A stretch of 64,000 bases of DNA from Bifidobacterium sp. ESL0732 (GCF_029395535.1 NZ_CP113920.1:992001-1056000), one strand, 5' to 3'; positions 51,067 to 61,404 are shown, counted from the stretch's first letter. Notes: generated by a model not told the origin, from the sequence alone. Numbers and translations: made by a program.

Positions 51067-51921
51067 TTAGAACCCGTCTTCGAAGAACTCAAGCAAGTCG
51101 CTCATGGTCAGTTTCTTCTTCTCTTCGGCGTTCAGGTCGCGCGCGATCTGGCCTTTTTGCAGTACGATGAGGCGGTTGCCATATTTGAGGGCGTCATCGA
51201 GCCGGTGGGTGATCATCAGGCAAGTCAGGTGTTGGTCGTTGATGGTGCTCGCAGTGATGGCCATGAGCTGCTTGGAGGTCTTCGGGTCGAGGGCCGCGGT
51301 GTGCTCGTCGAGCAGCAGCAGGTCTGGTTTGGTGATGGTTGCCATGATGAGGCTCAGTGCCTGACGCTGGCCGCCGGAAAGATTGCCGGCAGGGGTGTTC
51401 AGATGTTCCTCAAGCCCGTTGCCGATGCCTTTGCAGAGCTCGTAGAAACGGTCGTGGTTGGCCGCCATCTCGCGCATCTTGAAGCGTCGTGGCTGGCCGC
51501 GTCGAGTCGCGAGCAGCAGGTTTTCCGCCACTGTCATACGTGGTGCCGTACCCATCTTCGGGTCTTGGAATACCCGGGCGATGTACTTCGCGTGTGTCTC
51601 TTGCGAGGTCGAGGTGACGTCTTCACCGTTGAGCAGCACACGCCCGGTTGTGGGGTGGATGCCGCCGGCGATGACGTTGAACAGGGTGCTTTTCCCTGCG
51701 CCGTTGCCGCCGAGCACGGTGATGAAATCTCCTGGTTTCACCGCGAGGTTGGCGTCGGTCAGGATTTCCTTGGTATCGTTCATCCCGTTATCGACTCTCA
51801 CCGAGCAGTGTTCGACTGCGAGGCGAATATCCTTCAGGTCGCTGACATCCTGCATCTCGGCCGCACTGGCGGTCAACGCAGCATCGGTTTTGTTGGATTT
51901 GATCAAGGTCTCGTCTTTCAT
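51067..51921 (-). CDS. ABC transporter ATP-binding protein
   Basis: 284 residues. Walker A GGNGAGKSTLFN, Q-loop near ARVFQDPKMGTAPRMTVAENLLLATRRG, signature NLSGGQRQALSL, Walker B DLLLLDEHTAALD, and H-loop MITHRLDDAL. It is of the branched-chain-amino-acid/ribose-like importer class and overlaps the permease gene by 4 bp. Its energy drives import by the permease encoded directly upstream. Confidence 0.95.
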   Translation of the reverse strand: MKDETLIKSNKTDAALTASAAEMQDVSDLKDIRLAVEHCSVRVDNGMNDTKEILTDANLAVKPGDFITVLGGNGAGKSTLFNVIAGGIHPTTGRVLLNGEDVTSTSQETHAKYIARVFQDPKMGTAPRMTVAENLLLATRRGQPRRFKMREMAANHDRFYELCKGIGNGLEEHLNTPAGNLSGGQRQALSLIMATITKPDLLLLDEHTAALDPKTSKQLMAITASTINDQHLTCLMITHRLDDALKYGNRLIVLQKGQIARDLNAEEKKKLTMSDLLEFFEDGF

Positions 51922-52841
51922 GAGTTTGCCTTTCCGCTGGACACTACAGTGTCATCCTTCTTGAAGTATTTCTCGAAACCTGTGGTCAGGTGCAACGCCC
52001 GCTTGAACTGCGGGATAAGCATGCACAGCGAGAGCACGACGGCAGAGAAGAACTTCAAATACGTGGTGTCGAAGCCAAGTCGGATGACCAGCAGAATTAG
52101 GAGCTGATAGATGATGCTGCCGACCACGGTGGCGAGCATGCGTTGGAAGAAGGAGAGTTCGCCAAAGAGGACTTCGCCGATGATGATGGAGGAGAGGCCG
52201 ATGACGATGGTGCCCACGCCCTTGCTCACGTCGGCGTAGCCGTCATGCTGGCTGATGAGCGCACCGGAAAGCGCAATCAGTCCGTTGGAGAGCATAAGCC
52301 CCACATTTGTCATACGTTCAGTATGAATGCCGAGCGATTTAGCCATGGATTCGTTGTCTCCGGTGGCGATGTAGGCCTGGCCGAATTCGGTGTTGAAGAA
52401 CAGGGACATCAGGCCAATGACGATGGTCACGGCCAAAAGCCCAATGAAGACGGTGTCGTAGTTTTCCGGCAGGTTCAGCGGACGGAAGACGTCCTGGATC
52501 TTCGGCAGGTTCAGCAGAGAAAGGTTCGGTGATTTCATGACGAACAGCATCACGGAGTTCAATGCGGACATCACCAGAATGCCGGCGAGAACCACGGGAA
52601 TCTTGCCTTTCGTGTAGAGAAGACCGGTCACCAGTCCCGCACACATGCCGGCCAGGACTCCGAGCAGGGTGGCGAGGAACGGGTTGACGCCCATGGTGAT
52701 GGCCGCCACGCACACCGCGCCTCCCAGCGGGAACGAGCCTTCCGTAGTCATATCGGGGAATCCGAGGATACGGTAGGTCATGAAAATGCCGAGGCCGAGC
52801 ATGCTCCACAGCATGCCCTGGCCGATTGATGAGATGATCAT
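51918..52841 (-). CDS. ABC transporter permease (BPD_transp_2 family)
   Basis: 307 residues with eight to nine hydrophobic helices. The MIISSIGQGMLWSMLGLGIFMTYRILGFPDMTTEGSFPLGGAV start and the later ALNSVMLFVMKSP and NVGLMLSNGLIALSGALISQHDGYADVS segments match permeases that work with PF04392-type binding proteins. Overlaps both neighbours by 4 bp, so the three genes are translationally coupled. Confidence 0.93.
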   Translation of the reverse strand: MIISSIGQGMLWSMLGLGIFMTYRILGFPDMTTEGSFPLGGAVCVAAITMGVNPFLATLLGVLAGMCAGLVTGLLYTKGKIPVVLAGILVMSALNSVMLFVMKSPNLSLLNLPKIQDVFRPLNLPENYDTVFIGLLAVTIVIGLMSLFFNTEFGQAYIATGDNESMAKSLGIHTERMTNVGLMLSNGLIALSGALISQHDGYADVSKGVGTIVIGLSSIIIGEVLFGELSFFQRMLATVVGSIIYQLLILLVIRLGFDTTYLKFFSAVVLSLCMLIPQFKRALHLTTGFEKYFKKDDTVVSSGKANS

Positions 52842-53902
52842 TTGTTGCTGCCTTCCTCGCCGACGACCTTCGCATTCTTCATCACCGAGTCGGGGACGGT
52901 GATGCCGTTGAGGTCTGCTTCCTTCTTATTGATGTAGACGTCGCCACCGTTGAACACGTAGACGGGTGTGGTAGCGGTCTTGGATTTGCCGCTCAACACG
53001 TCGGCCATCATTTCGCCGGTTTTCAGGCCGAAGTCGTACTGACTGGGGGCGATGGTGGCGACGGCACCCTGCTTGACCATGGTGTCGGCGGCCACGATGA
53101 CGGGTTCATGCTTCTTGTTGGCCTCTTGCGTGACGGTAGGCATCGCGTTGGCGATGGCGTTGTCGTTGGGGATGAAGATGAAATCGACTTGGCCGCTCAT
53201 GATCTGCACGGTCTGGGCGATCTCATTGCTGGTCGGAACCGCGAAGCGCTTGGTCTCAAGCCCCATTTTCTTGGCGATGGCGTCGGCGTGATCGACCTGT
53301 GATTTGGCGTTGACCTCGTCGGAGTTATAAAGGAAGCCGACCGACTTCGCTTTTGGCAGGAGTTTGCGGGCGAGTTCCAGCTGTGCTTTGAGCGGTGGGA
53401 CGTTGGAGACTCCGGTGATGTTGCCGCCAGGGTGTTTGAGGTCCTTGACCACGCCTGCGGCGACCGGGTCGGTGACCGCTCCGAGCATGATCGGGATGTC
53501 CTTGGTGGTGTTGGCCAGAGCCTGCGTGGCACCGGTGGCGATGCCGCACAGCGCGTCGGGCTTCTTGTTGACGAGCTGCTGGCTCATGGTGGCGAGCTTG
53601 CTCTGGTCGCCTTCGCCGTTCATGCTGGTGACTTCGAGGTTCTTGCCTTCGACATAGCCGCCCTTTTTGAGGCCGTCGATGACGCCTTGATGGATCTGGT
53701 CGAGTGCCGGATGACTCATGGTCTGTAAGATGCCGACCTTCTTGACTGTTTGCGTCTGTGCGGTCGCGGCCGTTTGGCTAGTGGTCTTTTTCACACTGTG
53801 CTCACCTACGAAATACATGGCGACACCGACGACGACCACTGCTACCGCCGTAACTGCAGCGGTTACCAGCGTGCTTGGTGAACGATGTTCTTTTTCGGAC
53901 AT
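52838..53902 (-). CDS. ABC transporter substrate-binding protein, PF04392 type (copy 1)
   Basis: 354 residues. An N-terminal hydrophobic segment (residues 11-32) has no lipobox cysteine, so the protein is probably membrane-anchored by an uncleaved signal. The binding fold follows: VGILQTMSHPALDQIHQGVIDGLKKGGYVEGKN, QQLVNKKPDALCGIATGATQALA, PIMLGAVTDPVAAGVV, GGNITGVSN, SQVDHADAIAKKMGLE, FIFIPNDNAIANAMP. Streptococcal relatives bind tryptophan or tyrosine; the substrate here is unknown. It overlaps the permease by 4 bp. Confidence 0.9.
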   Translation of the reverse strand: MSEKEHRSPSTLVTAAVTAVAVVVVGVAMYFVGEHSVKKTTSQTAATAQTQTVKKVGILQTMSHPALDQIHQGVIDGLKKGGYVEGKNLEVTSMNGEGDQSKLATMSQQLVNKKPDALCGIATGATQALANTTKDIPIMLGAVTDPVAAGVVKDLKHPGGNITGVSNVPPLKAQLELARKLLPKAKSVGFLYNSDEVNAKSQVDHADAIAKKMGLETKRFAVPTSNEIAQTVQIMSGQVDFIFIPNDNAIANAMPTVTQEANKKHEPVIVAADTMVKQGAVATIAPSQYDFGLKTGEMMADVLSGKSKTATTPVYVFNGGDVYINKKEADLNGITVPDSVMKNAKVVGEEGSNK

Positions 53903-53990
53903 GGTGTTTATCTTCTTTTTAAAAATTGGTTAAATTTAAGAGGGATCGAAAATATTTATTTCTATCGACAGATAGCAGCAAAGCTGTCAT

Positions 53991-55052
53991 CTATTTCTTG
54001 CCGACATCAGTGGTGACGAGCTTGGCGTTTTTCATGAGCTTTTCCGGCACATTGATGCCGAGGCGCTGCGCCTGCTCCTTGTTGATGATGGTGTCACCAG
54101 TGGAGAAGGTATAGACGGGCGTGGTTGCCGGTTTGCTCTTGCCTTTGAGAATGTCTGCGGCCATCTTGCCGGTTTGGATCCCCAGCTGGTATTGGTTGAC
54201 GCCAATGGTGGCGAGTCCTCCTTGGGTGACCATGGTGTCCACTGAGGTAATGACCGGCTTGTTCTGTTTGTTGGCCTCTTCGGTGACGGTTGGCATGGCA
54301 TTGGCGATGGTGTTGTCCAGCGGTATGTAGATGAAATCGACCTGTCCGCTCATCACTTGAACGGCCTGAGCGATTTCGTTACTGGATGGCACTGCGAATT
54401 TCTTGACCTGCAACCCGAGTTTCGTGGCGGCCTTCGTTGCCGTATCGACCTGCGACTTGGAATTGTCTTCGGTAGAGGAATAAAGCATACCCACCGTCTT
54501 TGCCTGTGGCATCAGTTCCTTGCCGAGCTTGATTTCCGAGGCAACGGGCGGCTGGTCGGAGACGCCGGTGATGTTCTTGCCGGGAGCCTTCATGTCATTA
54601 ACCAACCCTGCTGCGACGGGGTCGGTGACCGCGCCGAGGACAATCGGGGTGGTACTGGTTGCGTTGGCCAGCGCCTGTGCGGCTGGGGTGGCGATGCCGA
54701 CCAATACATCGGCCTTTTTGTTGACCAGCTGCTCGCTCATCGTGGCGAGTTTGCTTTGGTCGGCCTGCCCGTTCTGGTCCATAATCTGGATGTTCTTGCC
54801 GTCGATGAAGCCTTCCTTTTCCAACTCATCGACCACGCCCTTGTGAATCTGGTTCAATGCGGGGTGGCTGACATATTGGAGGATGCCGACACGCTTCAGC
54901 GCATGTTGCGAGGTCGACGTGCCGGTGTCGTCGGCCAGCGCATGTCGCCGGCCGAGTTGGTAGGTGAAGCCGCCGACGAGGATGAGGATGATGACGATGA
55001 TGGTCGCCGTCAGCGCCCTTCCGTGTGAGGCTTGGTGGTTTTCGTTGCTCAT
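53991..55052 (-). CDS. ABC transporter substrate-binding protein, PF04392 type (copy 2)
   Basis: 353 residues from ATG 55052 (AGGA five bases upstream); a frame extension to 55094 has no ribosome site. It parallels copy 1 along its length (VGILQYVSHPALNQIHKGVVDELEKEGFIDGKN, VGIATPAAQALANATSTTPIVLGAVTDPVAAGLV, GKNITGVSDQP, FIYIPLDNTIANAMP) and shares the N-terminal anchor without a lipobox. Clearly an old tandem duplication, 88 bp upstream of copy 1 and first in the operon. The two may differ in ligand or affinity. Confidence 0.9.
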   Translation of the reverse strand: MSNENHQASHGRALTATIIVIILILVGGFTYQLGRRHALADDTGTSTSQHALKRVGILQYVSHPALNQIHKGVVDELEKEGFIDGKNIQIMDQNGQADQSKLATMSEQLVNKKADVLVGIATPAAQALANATSTTPIVLGAVTDPVAAGLVNDMKAPGKNITGVSDQPPVASEIKLGKELMPQAKTVGMLYSSTEDNSKSQVDTATKAATKLGLQVKKFAVPSSNEIAQAVQVMSGQVDFIYIPLDNTIANAMPTVTEEANKQNKPVITSVDTMVTQGGLATIGVNQYQLGIQTGKMAADILKGKSKPATTPVYTFSTGDTIINKEQAQRLGINVPEKLMKNAKLVTTDVGKK

Positions 55053-55426
55053 AGCGTTCCTGTTGCTCTTTCGATTGGTTTTGGCCCACGCCAAGTGTAA
55101 GGGTTATCGGTTTCCAAAAATCGAACAATTACCGAATAAAACGCAGTGATACTCAAATTCCCGATATACGGAACTACGATGGAAATTCGATAAAGACAAG
55201 TGACGCCTTGGCGAAGGCACGATATTAAATTCTGGTTTACTTAACAGATTGTGTTAGCTACGCCAGCCACGCCAAACAAAATGCAGCGGGAGTCGTGATG
55301 TCGAAGTCATATCGACTGCTCCTTTCATTGCATTCTCAAAACTGCTTCTAAACATAGAAGGCAAGGCTCCCAATGGCAAAACCGTGACTCACATAATGAG
55401 ACATGGCGCTGTGCGATAATGGAGCC
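55053..55426. other. Divergent intergenic region ABC operon/histidine phosphatase
   Basis: 374 bp. An extended -10 box TGCGATAAT (55412-55420) ends six bases before the phosphatase ATG at 55427 and implies a leaderless mRNA. For the ABC operon no T-box or riboswitch fold was recognised. Confidence 0.4.
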
Positions 55427-56101
55427 ATGTTGTTGCATCTTCATCTTGTCCGCCATGGGCAGACCTATTTCAATCGCTATAACCGTTTGCAGGGTTGGTC
55501 GAATTCACCATTGACCGATTCCGGCATTGCCGACGCAGGCAAGGCTGGAGCGAAACTCAAGGATTTCGATTTCGCTGCCGCCTATTGCTCCGACACGACC
55601 CGTGCCGAGCAGACCGCAGCCCGAATCCTTGATATCAACGAGCAGAATGGCCACACGCGCCCAAAGCTGGTCGCCGATATGCACTTTCGTGAGCAGTTCT
55701 ATGGCTATTTCGAAGGTCAGGATATGAATATGGCATGGTGGGCCGCCGGCGCTCCGCACGGTGCCAAGACCTATAACCAGATCATCGAAAAATATGGACT
55801 CAAAGGCACCCGAGATTTCCTCAAGGAAGCCGACCCTTTCCACGACGCCGAAAGTGACGACGAATACTGGGAGCGTGTCGAAGGCGGGTTTGCGCTGATT
55901 GCCGCGAATGCCAGTCTCAAGGATGGCGACGACGTCCTCCAGATCTCCCACGGCAACACACTCTTGAGTCTGATGCACCGCTTCGCCGGCCCGGGCTACG
56001 ACCTTTCCGAACGTCCGGCCAACGGAAGCGTCACAACATTGGATTTCGACACCAACAAACCAATCGGGAACGCGGTGACGGTAGTCGCCTATAATCAATG
56101 A
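55427..56101 (+). CDS. Histidine phosphatase family protein (phosphoglycerate mutase-like)
   Basis: 224 residues. Catalytic LVRHGQTYFNRYNRLQGWSNSPLTDSG at the N terminus (phospho-histidine in RHG), SDTTRAEQTAARIL, and the second histidine in DVLQISHGNTLLSLM. The insertion with FREQFYGYFEGQDMNMAWWAAG is typical of small acid-phosphatase-like members rather than of glycolytic mutase. ATG 55427 is chosen over 55403 because a -10 box lies between them. Substrate unknown. Confidence 0.87.
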   Translation: MLLHLHLVRHGQTYFNRYNRLQGWSNSPLTDSGIADAGKAGAKLKDFDFAAAYCSDTTRAEQTAARILDINEQNGHTRPKLVADMHFREQFYGYFEGQDMNMAWWAAGAPHGAKTYNQIIEKYGLKGTRDFLKEADPFHDAESDDEYWERVEGGFALIAANASLKDGDDVLQISHGNTLLSLMHRFAGPGYDLSERPANGSVTTLDFDTNKPIGNAVTVVAYNQ

Positions 56102-56189
56102 TTTTTTCCATTCAGCGTCGTTGGCGTTGGGTAACCTTGTGTTTTATTATGGCTGAAATGTCGAGGAACCGTATCGGAAAGAGGCTTAC

Positions 56190-56615
56190 ATGAGTATTGG
56201 GGACATCGCAGGGCTTATCGCCGCCATAGCATTCGCTGTGCTGGCGGGGTTCCTGATCTATCCGCTCATCAGGCTGGGCAAGCTGTTCGACCAGCTCGCG
56301 CAGACCGTCAAGGATTCCGGCGATCACGCCATCCCCGCGCTTGACGAAGGCGTGACCACGGTACGTCAGGTCAACAAGTCGCTTGAGGATGTCAACAAGA
56401 TTTCCTCGGCTGCTTCCACGACTGCCGGCAACATCGGAGCATTGACCGATCTTTATGGTTCGTTCCTGGGCAAGCCGGTCATCAAACTGGCTTCGTCCTT
56501 CTATGCTTTGAAATCCACCGCGCAAAGCTTCATGCATCAGAAAGGCGCAGGTTCGGCAGGGGATGCCACTAAGCCCAAAGCCACTGCAGCGAAGCCGAAA
56601 GGCGGCAAGGAGTAA
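56190..56615 (+). CDS. DUF948 domain protein
   Basis: 141 residues: one N-terminal membrane helix (residues 4-27, AGLIAAIAFAVLAGFLIYPLIRLGKLF) and an amphipathic helical part with QVNKSLEDVNKISS, then a Lys/Ala/Pro-rich tail. A DUF948 gene before alaS is a conserved actinobacterial arrangement. Two bases separate it from the next small gene. Envelope function, otherwise unknown. Confidence 0.75.
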   Translation: MSIGDIAGLIAAIAFAVLAGFLIYPLIRLGKLFDQLAQTVKDSGDHAIPALDEGVTTVRQVNKSLEDVNKISSAASTTAGNIGALTDLYGSFLGKPVIKLASSFYALKSTAQSFMHQKGAGSAGDATKPKATAAKPKGGKE

Positions 56616-56617
56616 CG

Positions 56618-56854
56618 ATGGTCAAACGAATTTTCTGGGTATCGCTTGGTGTGGTCATCGGGGTGGTCGCGGTTTCCAAGGCTGAGGCCTATGTGCGGGC
56701 CAATACTCCGGACAAGGCTCGTCAGTTTGTGCTAGGCCCCGATCAGGACCATGTGATGCAACGTTCCTTGCGAGGACTCTTCGACGAATTCAACGCCACG
56801 CGTCTTGCACGCGAGCAGGAGCTCAATTCACAATATGCCGACAAGCTTGGATAA
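56618..56854 (+). CDS. Small membrane-anchored protein upstream of alaS (DUF6167-like)
   Basis: 78 residues: an N-terminal helix (FWVSLGVVIGVVAVSKAEAY), then a charged segment ending LAREQELNSQYADKLG. It occupies the slot between DUF948 and alaS where actinobacteria carry a short conserved protein. ATG is preceded by AAGGAG at the end of the DUF948 gene. Function unknown. Confidence 0.65.
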   Translation: MVKRIFWVSLGVVIGVVAVSKAEAYVRANTPDKARQFVLGPDQDHVMQRSLRGLFDEFNATRLAREQELNSQYADKLG

Positions 56855-57047
56855 GCGGTTGCCTTTTCGTAGCGGATTTGGACGCCTGGCATCGTCTATA
56901 AAATCCGATAAACAATGCTCGTAAATAATAAGTTTTGTCACAAGCGGGAATCGGTTGAACGATTCCATATAATTCCATTTTTAGTTTGATTCGATAAGTA
57001 CAATCGCAACAATTTCGTTGCGAACAAACCAAGGAGCAGCAGCAAGC

Positions 57048-59729
57048 ATGCGCACCTCTGAAATCGCCAGCCGGTTCCAAACCTATTTCGAGAAGCAAGG
57101 TCATTTGGTTCTTCCCTCGGCGTCATTGATTTCGCCGAACCCGACCACGTTGTTCACCATCGCTGGCATGGTCCCGTTCATTCCTTATCTGCTGGGGGAG
57201 CAGACTCCACCGAGCAAGCGCGTGACCTCCAACCAGAAGTGCGTGCGCACCCTCGACATCGACGAGGTCGGCAAGACGACCCGCCACGGCACCTTCTTCC
57301 AGATGCTCGGTAACTTCTCCTTTGGCGACTATTTCAAGGCCGAGGCCATCCACTATGCATGGGAACTGCTGACCACGCCGCAGGACAAGGGCGGCCTGGG
57401 CTTCGACCCCGAGACGCTGTGGGTCACCACTTATACTGACGACGATGAGGCACGCTCACTGTGGGTCAACGAGGGCATGGACCCCGAGCACATGGAAATC
57501 CTCGGTATGGAAGACAACTTCTGGACCACCGGCGGCCCCGGCCCCGGCGGCCCCTGCTCCGAGATTTACGTCGATCGCGGGCCGAAGTATGGCAAGGAGG
57601 GCGGCCCCAGCGCCGACGACAACCGCTACATCGAGATCTGGGATCTGGTCTTCGAGAATTACGCCGTCGACAATGTCAAATCAAAGACCGACCTGCATAT
57701 CGTCGGTGAACTCGAGCACAAGAACATCGACACCGGTGCGGGTCTCGAGCGCGTGGCCTACCTGCTGCAAGGCAAGCAGAACATTTACGAAACCGATGAA
57801 ATCTATCCGGTCATCGAAGCTGCCGAGAAGATTTCCGGTCACAAGTACGGCGAGGATCAGGAATCCGATGTCCGCTTCCGTGTCGTGGCCGATCATGTGC
57901 GTTCTGCTTTGATGATTATGAGCGACGGCGTGCGCCCCAGCAATGTCGGCCGAGGCTATGTGCTGCGCCGCCTGTTGCGCCGTACTGTGCGCTCTATGAA
58001 GATGCTTGGTGTCAACGAACCGGTGCTGCCTACGCTTTTCCCAGTCTCCAAGGACGCGATGGTACCCAGCTATCCGGAATTGAACGACACGTTCCACGAC
58101 GTTTCCGAAGCCGCCTACGGTGAGGAGGATGCGTTCCGCCGCACGCTTGAAAACGGCACGACTATCCTCGACACGGCCGTCAAGAAGGCCAAGAAGTCTG
58201 AAAACGGTGAGGTCTCCGGAAAGGACGCCTTTACCCTGCACGACACCTATGGTTTCCCGATTGAGCTCACGCTTGAGATTGCGGGCGAACAGGGCGTCAA
58301 GGTCGATAAGAAGGGCTTCCAAGAGCTGATGGACGAGCAGAAGTCGCGTGCCCGCGCCGACGCCCTCAAGAAGCGTCACAATGTGGATGTCAGTGTTTAT
58401 GACGATTTCAAGAAAACGCTTGACAAACCGGTTGAGTTCGTTGGCTACAAGGATCATTCCAGTCGTTCAACCATCCTTGGCATCTTTGAGGAAGGCAAGG
58501 GTAGCGTACACAGCGTCGAAGGTCCAGCCAACGTCGAAATCGTGCTCGACCGCACCCCGTTCTATGCGGAGCAGGGCGGCCAGCTGGCCGATGAAGGTGA
58601 GATGATCTCCGACGACGGCGCGGTGCTCGAGGTCGATGACGTGCAGAAGCCCATCAAGGACCTGACCGTGCACAGCTGCCGTTTGACTGAAGGTAAGCTC
58701 AGCGTCGGCGAGAAGGTCAACGCCACCATCGACGAGGAACGTCGCCGCGGTTTGGCACGTTCCCACACCGCCACACACATGCTGCACAAGGCCCTGCGCG
58801 AGGTGCTCGGCGAGCAGGCGACCCAGCGCGGTTCGTTGGTCGCCCCTGACTACTTGCATTTCGACTTCCAATGGCCCACTGCCATGACGCGTGAACAGAT
58901 TGACCAAGTCGAAGCTCGTGTGGTCGAACGCGCTTGCGATGATTTGCCGGTCACCATGGTCGAGATGGATTATAAGAAGGCACTCGAACTCGGTTCCATG
59001 CATCTCTTTGGTGAAAAATATGGCGACCGTGTGCGCGTGGTGACCATTGGTGAGGACGCGTGGAGCCGCGAACTTTGCGGCGGCACTCACCTCGATGCCA
59101 CCGGCAAGATCGGCGAATTCGTCATTACCTCCGAGTCTTCGGTTGGTTCCGGTGTTCGCCGCATCGAGGCGTTTATGGGCAAAAAAGCTTACGAATTCAA
59201 CGATGCGCAGCATAAGACAGTCTCCGGCTTGGCCGACGAACTCAAAGTGCGTCCCGAAGAACTGCGCGACCGTGTGCTTTCCCTTGAATCCAAGGTCAAG
59301 GAGGCCGACCAGCGTCTGAACTCGCTTTATGAATCCCAACTCGAAGCCGCGGTTCCGGCTCTGATTGCGCAGGCGGAAGCCGATGCGAATGCCACGGTCG
59401 AGCTGGTGGCCTCGAATGTCGGTCATTTCGGCTCGTTCGATGCACTGCGCAAGACCGTCATGGACATCCGTGCCAAGATCGGCGACAAGAAGTCCGCGGT
59501 TATCGCGCTTTCCGGCGTCAACGACCAAGGCAAGCCGATGGTCGCTGTGGCCACCAACGACGATGCACGCAAGGCTGGCTTCAAGGCCGGTGACCTCGTG
59601 CGCGTGGCCTCGAAGGTGCTCGGCGGTGGTGGCGGCGGCAAGCCGGACTTCGCCCAAGGCGGAGGAGCCGATGCCTCCAAGATCGACGAGGCGCTGAAAG
59701 CCCTGCGTCAGGCCGTGCGCAAGGACTGA
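57048..59729 (+). CDS. alaS: Alanyl-tRNA synthetase
   Basis: 893 residues. Class II core: [72 protein letters not shown]-like [29 protein letters not shown]; editing domain with [13 protein letters not shown] and [10 protein letters not shown] (zinc ligands His-His-Cys-His); C-terminal DHHA1 domain with [18 protein letters not shown] 57048 after AAGGAG; an upstream in-frame ATG at 57018 is unlikely. Start of the alaS-ruvX-mltG cluster. Confidence 0.98.
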   Translation: MRTSEIASRFQTYFEKQGHLVLPSASLISPNPTTLFTIAGMVPFIPYLLGEQTPPSKRVTSNQKCVRTLDIDEVGKTTRHGTFFQMLGNFSFGDYFKAEAIHYAWELLTTPQDKGGLGFDPETLWVTTYTDDDEARSLWVNEGMDPEHMEILGMEDNFWTTGGPGPGGPCSEIYVDRGPKYGKEGGPSADDNRYIEIWDLVFENYAVDNVKSKTDLHIVGELEHKNIDTGAGLERVAYLLQGKQNIYETDEIYPVIEAAEKISGHKYGEDQESDVRFRVVADHVRSALMIMSDGVRPSNVGRGYVLRRLLRRTVRSMKMLGVNEPVLPTLFPVSKDAMVPSYPELNDTFHDVSEAAYGEEDAFRRTLENGTTILDTAVKKAKKSENGEVSGKDAFTLHDTYGFPIELTLEIAGEQGVKVDKKGFQELMDEQKSRARADALKKRHNVDVSVYDDFKKTLDKPVEFVGYKDHSSRSTILGIFEEGKGSVHSVEGPANVEIVLDRTPFYAEQGGQLADEGEMISDDGAVLEVDDVQKPIKDLTVHSCRLTEGKLSVGEKVNATIDEERRRGLARSHTATHMLHKALREVLGEQATQRGSLVAPDYLHFDFQWPTAMTREQIDQVEARVVERACDDLPVTMVEMDYKKALELGSMHLFGEKYGDRVRVVTIGEDAWSRELCGGTHLDATGKIGEFVITSESSVGSGVRRIEAFMGKKAYEFNDAQHKTVSGLADELKVRPEELRDRVLSLESKVKEADQRLNSLYESQLEAAVPALIAQAEADANATVELVASNVGHFGSFDALRKTVMDIRAKIGDKKSAVIALSGVNDQGKPMVAVATNDDARKAGFKAGDLVRVASKVLGGGGGGKPDFAQGGGADASKIDEALKALRQAVRKD

Positions 59730-59737
59730 AACCTTCG

Positions 59738-60193
59738 ATGACATGGCTGGGCGTGGATTTGGGAGACGCCAGGGTCGGTTTGGCTTTAAGTGACCCTGAG
59801 CTCTCCTTTGCGCACCCGGAAGGTAATATCCAGGCTTATGGCGATTCGTTCCGCGCCTTGGATGAAGTCGTGGATTTCATTGATGAGCATACCGATATCG
59901 ATAAAGTCGTCGTTGGTCTTCCGCTGCTTCTGAGCGGAGAAGCGGGGAAAAGTGCTAAAAAAGCCAAGCGTTGGGCGTCAAATCTTGCCAAAAGGCTGCA
60001 AAATGCCGTCCAGAGCGAGGAATATAAAATAGACAATGTTCCTGAGATAGTACTTCAGGACGAGCGTCTCACCACGGTGAGCGCACACCACCAGTTGAGC
60101 CAAGCCAGCGTCCAGAGCAGAAATCACCGGCCGGTGGTCGATCAGCAGTCGGCGGTTGTCATCCTTCAGTCGGCTTTGGATGGACGCAACTGA
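59738..60193 (+). CDS. ruvX: Holliday junction resolvase-like protein RuvX/YqgF
   Basis: 151 residues of the RNase H-like YqgF fold: WLGVDLGDARVGLALSD (first Asp), VVGLPLLLSGEAG, VLQDERLTTVSA, and HRPVVDQQSAVVILQ (last Asp). Members process pre-16S rRNA or resolve branched nucleic acids. Nine bases follow the alaS stop, so co-transcription is near certain. Confidence 0.93.
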   Translation: MTWLGVDLGDARVGLALSDPELSFAHPEGNIQAYGDSFRALDEVVDFIDEHTDIDKVVVGLPLLLSGEAGKSAKKAKRWASNLAKRLQNAVQSEEYKIDNVPEIVLQDERLTTVSAHHQLSQASVQSRNHRPVVDQQSAVVILQSALDGRN

Positions 60194-60218
60194 CAATCCG
60201 GAAGCAGAGAGGGAATTC

Positions 60219-61394
60219 ATGCCTGAAGACTTCAACGAGCTTTTCGATTCGAACGCCGAGTGGGTCAACCCTGAAGGTCAATCCGCTCAGCTTGAGCCGC
60301 CAAAGCCGCCGAAATCGCGCCATGAAATGCGTCTGCGCAAGCAACAACAGCGTCGTCGGCGGATGACCATTGCAGCCATTGTGGCAGTGGTTCTGCTTAT
60401 TGTCGGTTGTGGCGGCTTCTTCGGCATCAGAGCCGTGACCCATCACGTCAATAACAATGCGCAGGAGGTTCCCTCGGATTATTCCGGTCCGGGAACAGGA
60501 CAAGTGTGGTTCACCGTCGATACTGGCGAAAGCGTCGCTTCCATAGCGAAGCATCTGGTCAAGGCAGGCGTGGTCAAGAATGCTGATACGTTCGCGAGCA
60601 CGGTGGCTGCCAACAACAGCACGCTCTATCCGGGCACGTACGAGCTCAAAAAGCACATGTCATCCGTGGACGCGGTGAAGATTCTTTCCGACAGGACCAA
60701 AGCCACTGGATTCCTTGAGGTGAAAGCAGGGGAGCGAAGTTCGGATGTAATAGCGCAGGCCGCACAGCTTTCTGGTATCGATAAATCTCAGTTCGATGCG
60801 ATAATCAATGGCGGCGGACAGGGGATTCTTCCTGCTGAAGCTGGCGGCAAATTCGAAGGCTGGTTCGAACCGGGTGTCTACGATGTCAAGAAGAAGGGCA
60901 GCACGGCTGCCTCGATTTTAAAGTCGATTGTCGATAAGCGCGTGGCCAGGCTCAACGATTTGAAAGTGCCGACCGGCACCGAACGCGAGACCATCCTCAA
61001 TATGGCCTCCATCGCCGAATCTGAAGTGAACCGTTCGGAATACTACGGCAAAGTCGTGCGCGTCATCATGAATAGGCTTAATCAGGGCATGGCTTTGGGT
61101 ATGGATTCCACGGTTGCCTACGGGGCGAATGTCAAGCCGAGTGATCTTACCGATGCGATGCTCAACGACGCATCCGACCCCTACAACACGCGCATCAACA
61201 AGGGTCTGCCGCCTACGCCAATCAGTTCTCCGGGAGACGAAGCCATCCAGGCCGCGATGAATCCGACACCTGGCAATTGGCTCTATTTCGTCACCACGAA
61301 CTTGCAGACGGGCGAAACAAAGTTCGTCACCACCCAAGATGAATTCAACCAAATCCGCAATGAATACAAGGCCCAAAATCCCAACGCCAACTGA
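60219..61394 (+). CDS. mltG: Endolytic murein transglycosylase
   Basis: 391 residues: a cytoplasmic tail of about 55 residues, one membrane helix (MTIAAIVAVVLLIVGCGGFFGI), a LysM-like part (VWFTVDTGESVASIAKHLVKAGVVKN) and the YceG catalytic domain with ILNMASIAESEVN, where the Glu is catalytic, then VIMNRLNQGMALGMDSTVAYG and INKGLPPTPISSPGDEAIQAAMNP. It cuts nascent glycan strands to end peptidoglycan chains. ATG 60219 follows AGAGGGA. Confidence 0.95.
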   Translation: MPEDFNELFDSNAEWVNPEGQSAQLEPPKPPKSRHEMRLRKQQQRRRRMTIAAIVAVVLLIVGCGGFFGIRAVTHHVNNNAQEVPSDYSGPGTGQVWFTVDTGESVASIAKHLVKAGVVKNADTFASTVAANNSTLYPGTYELKKHMSSVDAVKILSDRTKATGFLEVKAGERSSDVIAQAAQLSGIDKSQFDAIINGGGQGILPAEAGGKFEGWFEPGVYDVKKKGSTAASILKSIVDKRVARLNDLKVPTGTERETILNMASIAESEVNRSEYYGKVVRVIMNRLNQGMALGMDSTVAYGANVKPSDLTDAMLNDASDPYNTRINKGLPPTPISSPGDEAIQAAMNPTPGNWLYFVTTNLQTGETKFVTTQDEFNQIRNEYKAQNPNAN

Positions 61395-61404
61395 ATTGAG
61401 TTCA

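Noticed and set aside
55053-55426. T-box or tryptophan-type leader before the ABC operon
   Set aside because: No T-box core sequence or terminator/antiterminator pair could be drawn on the minus strand.
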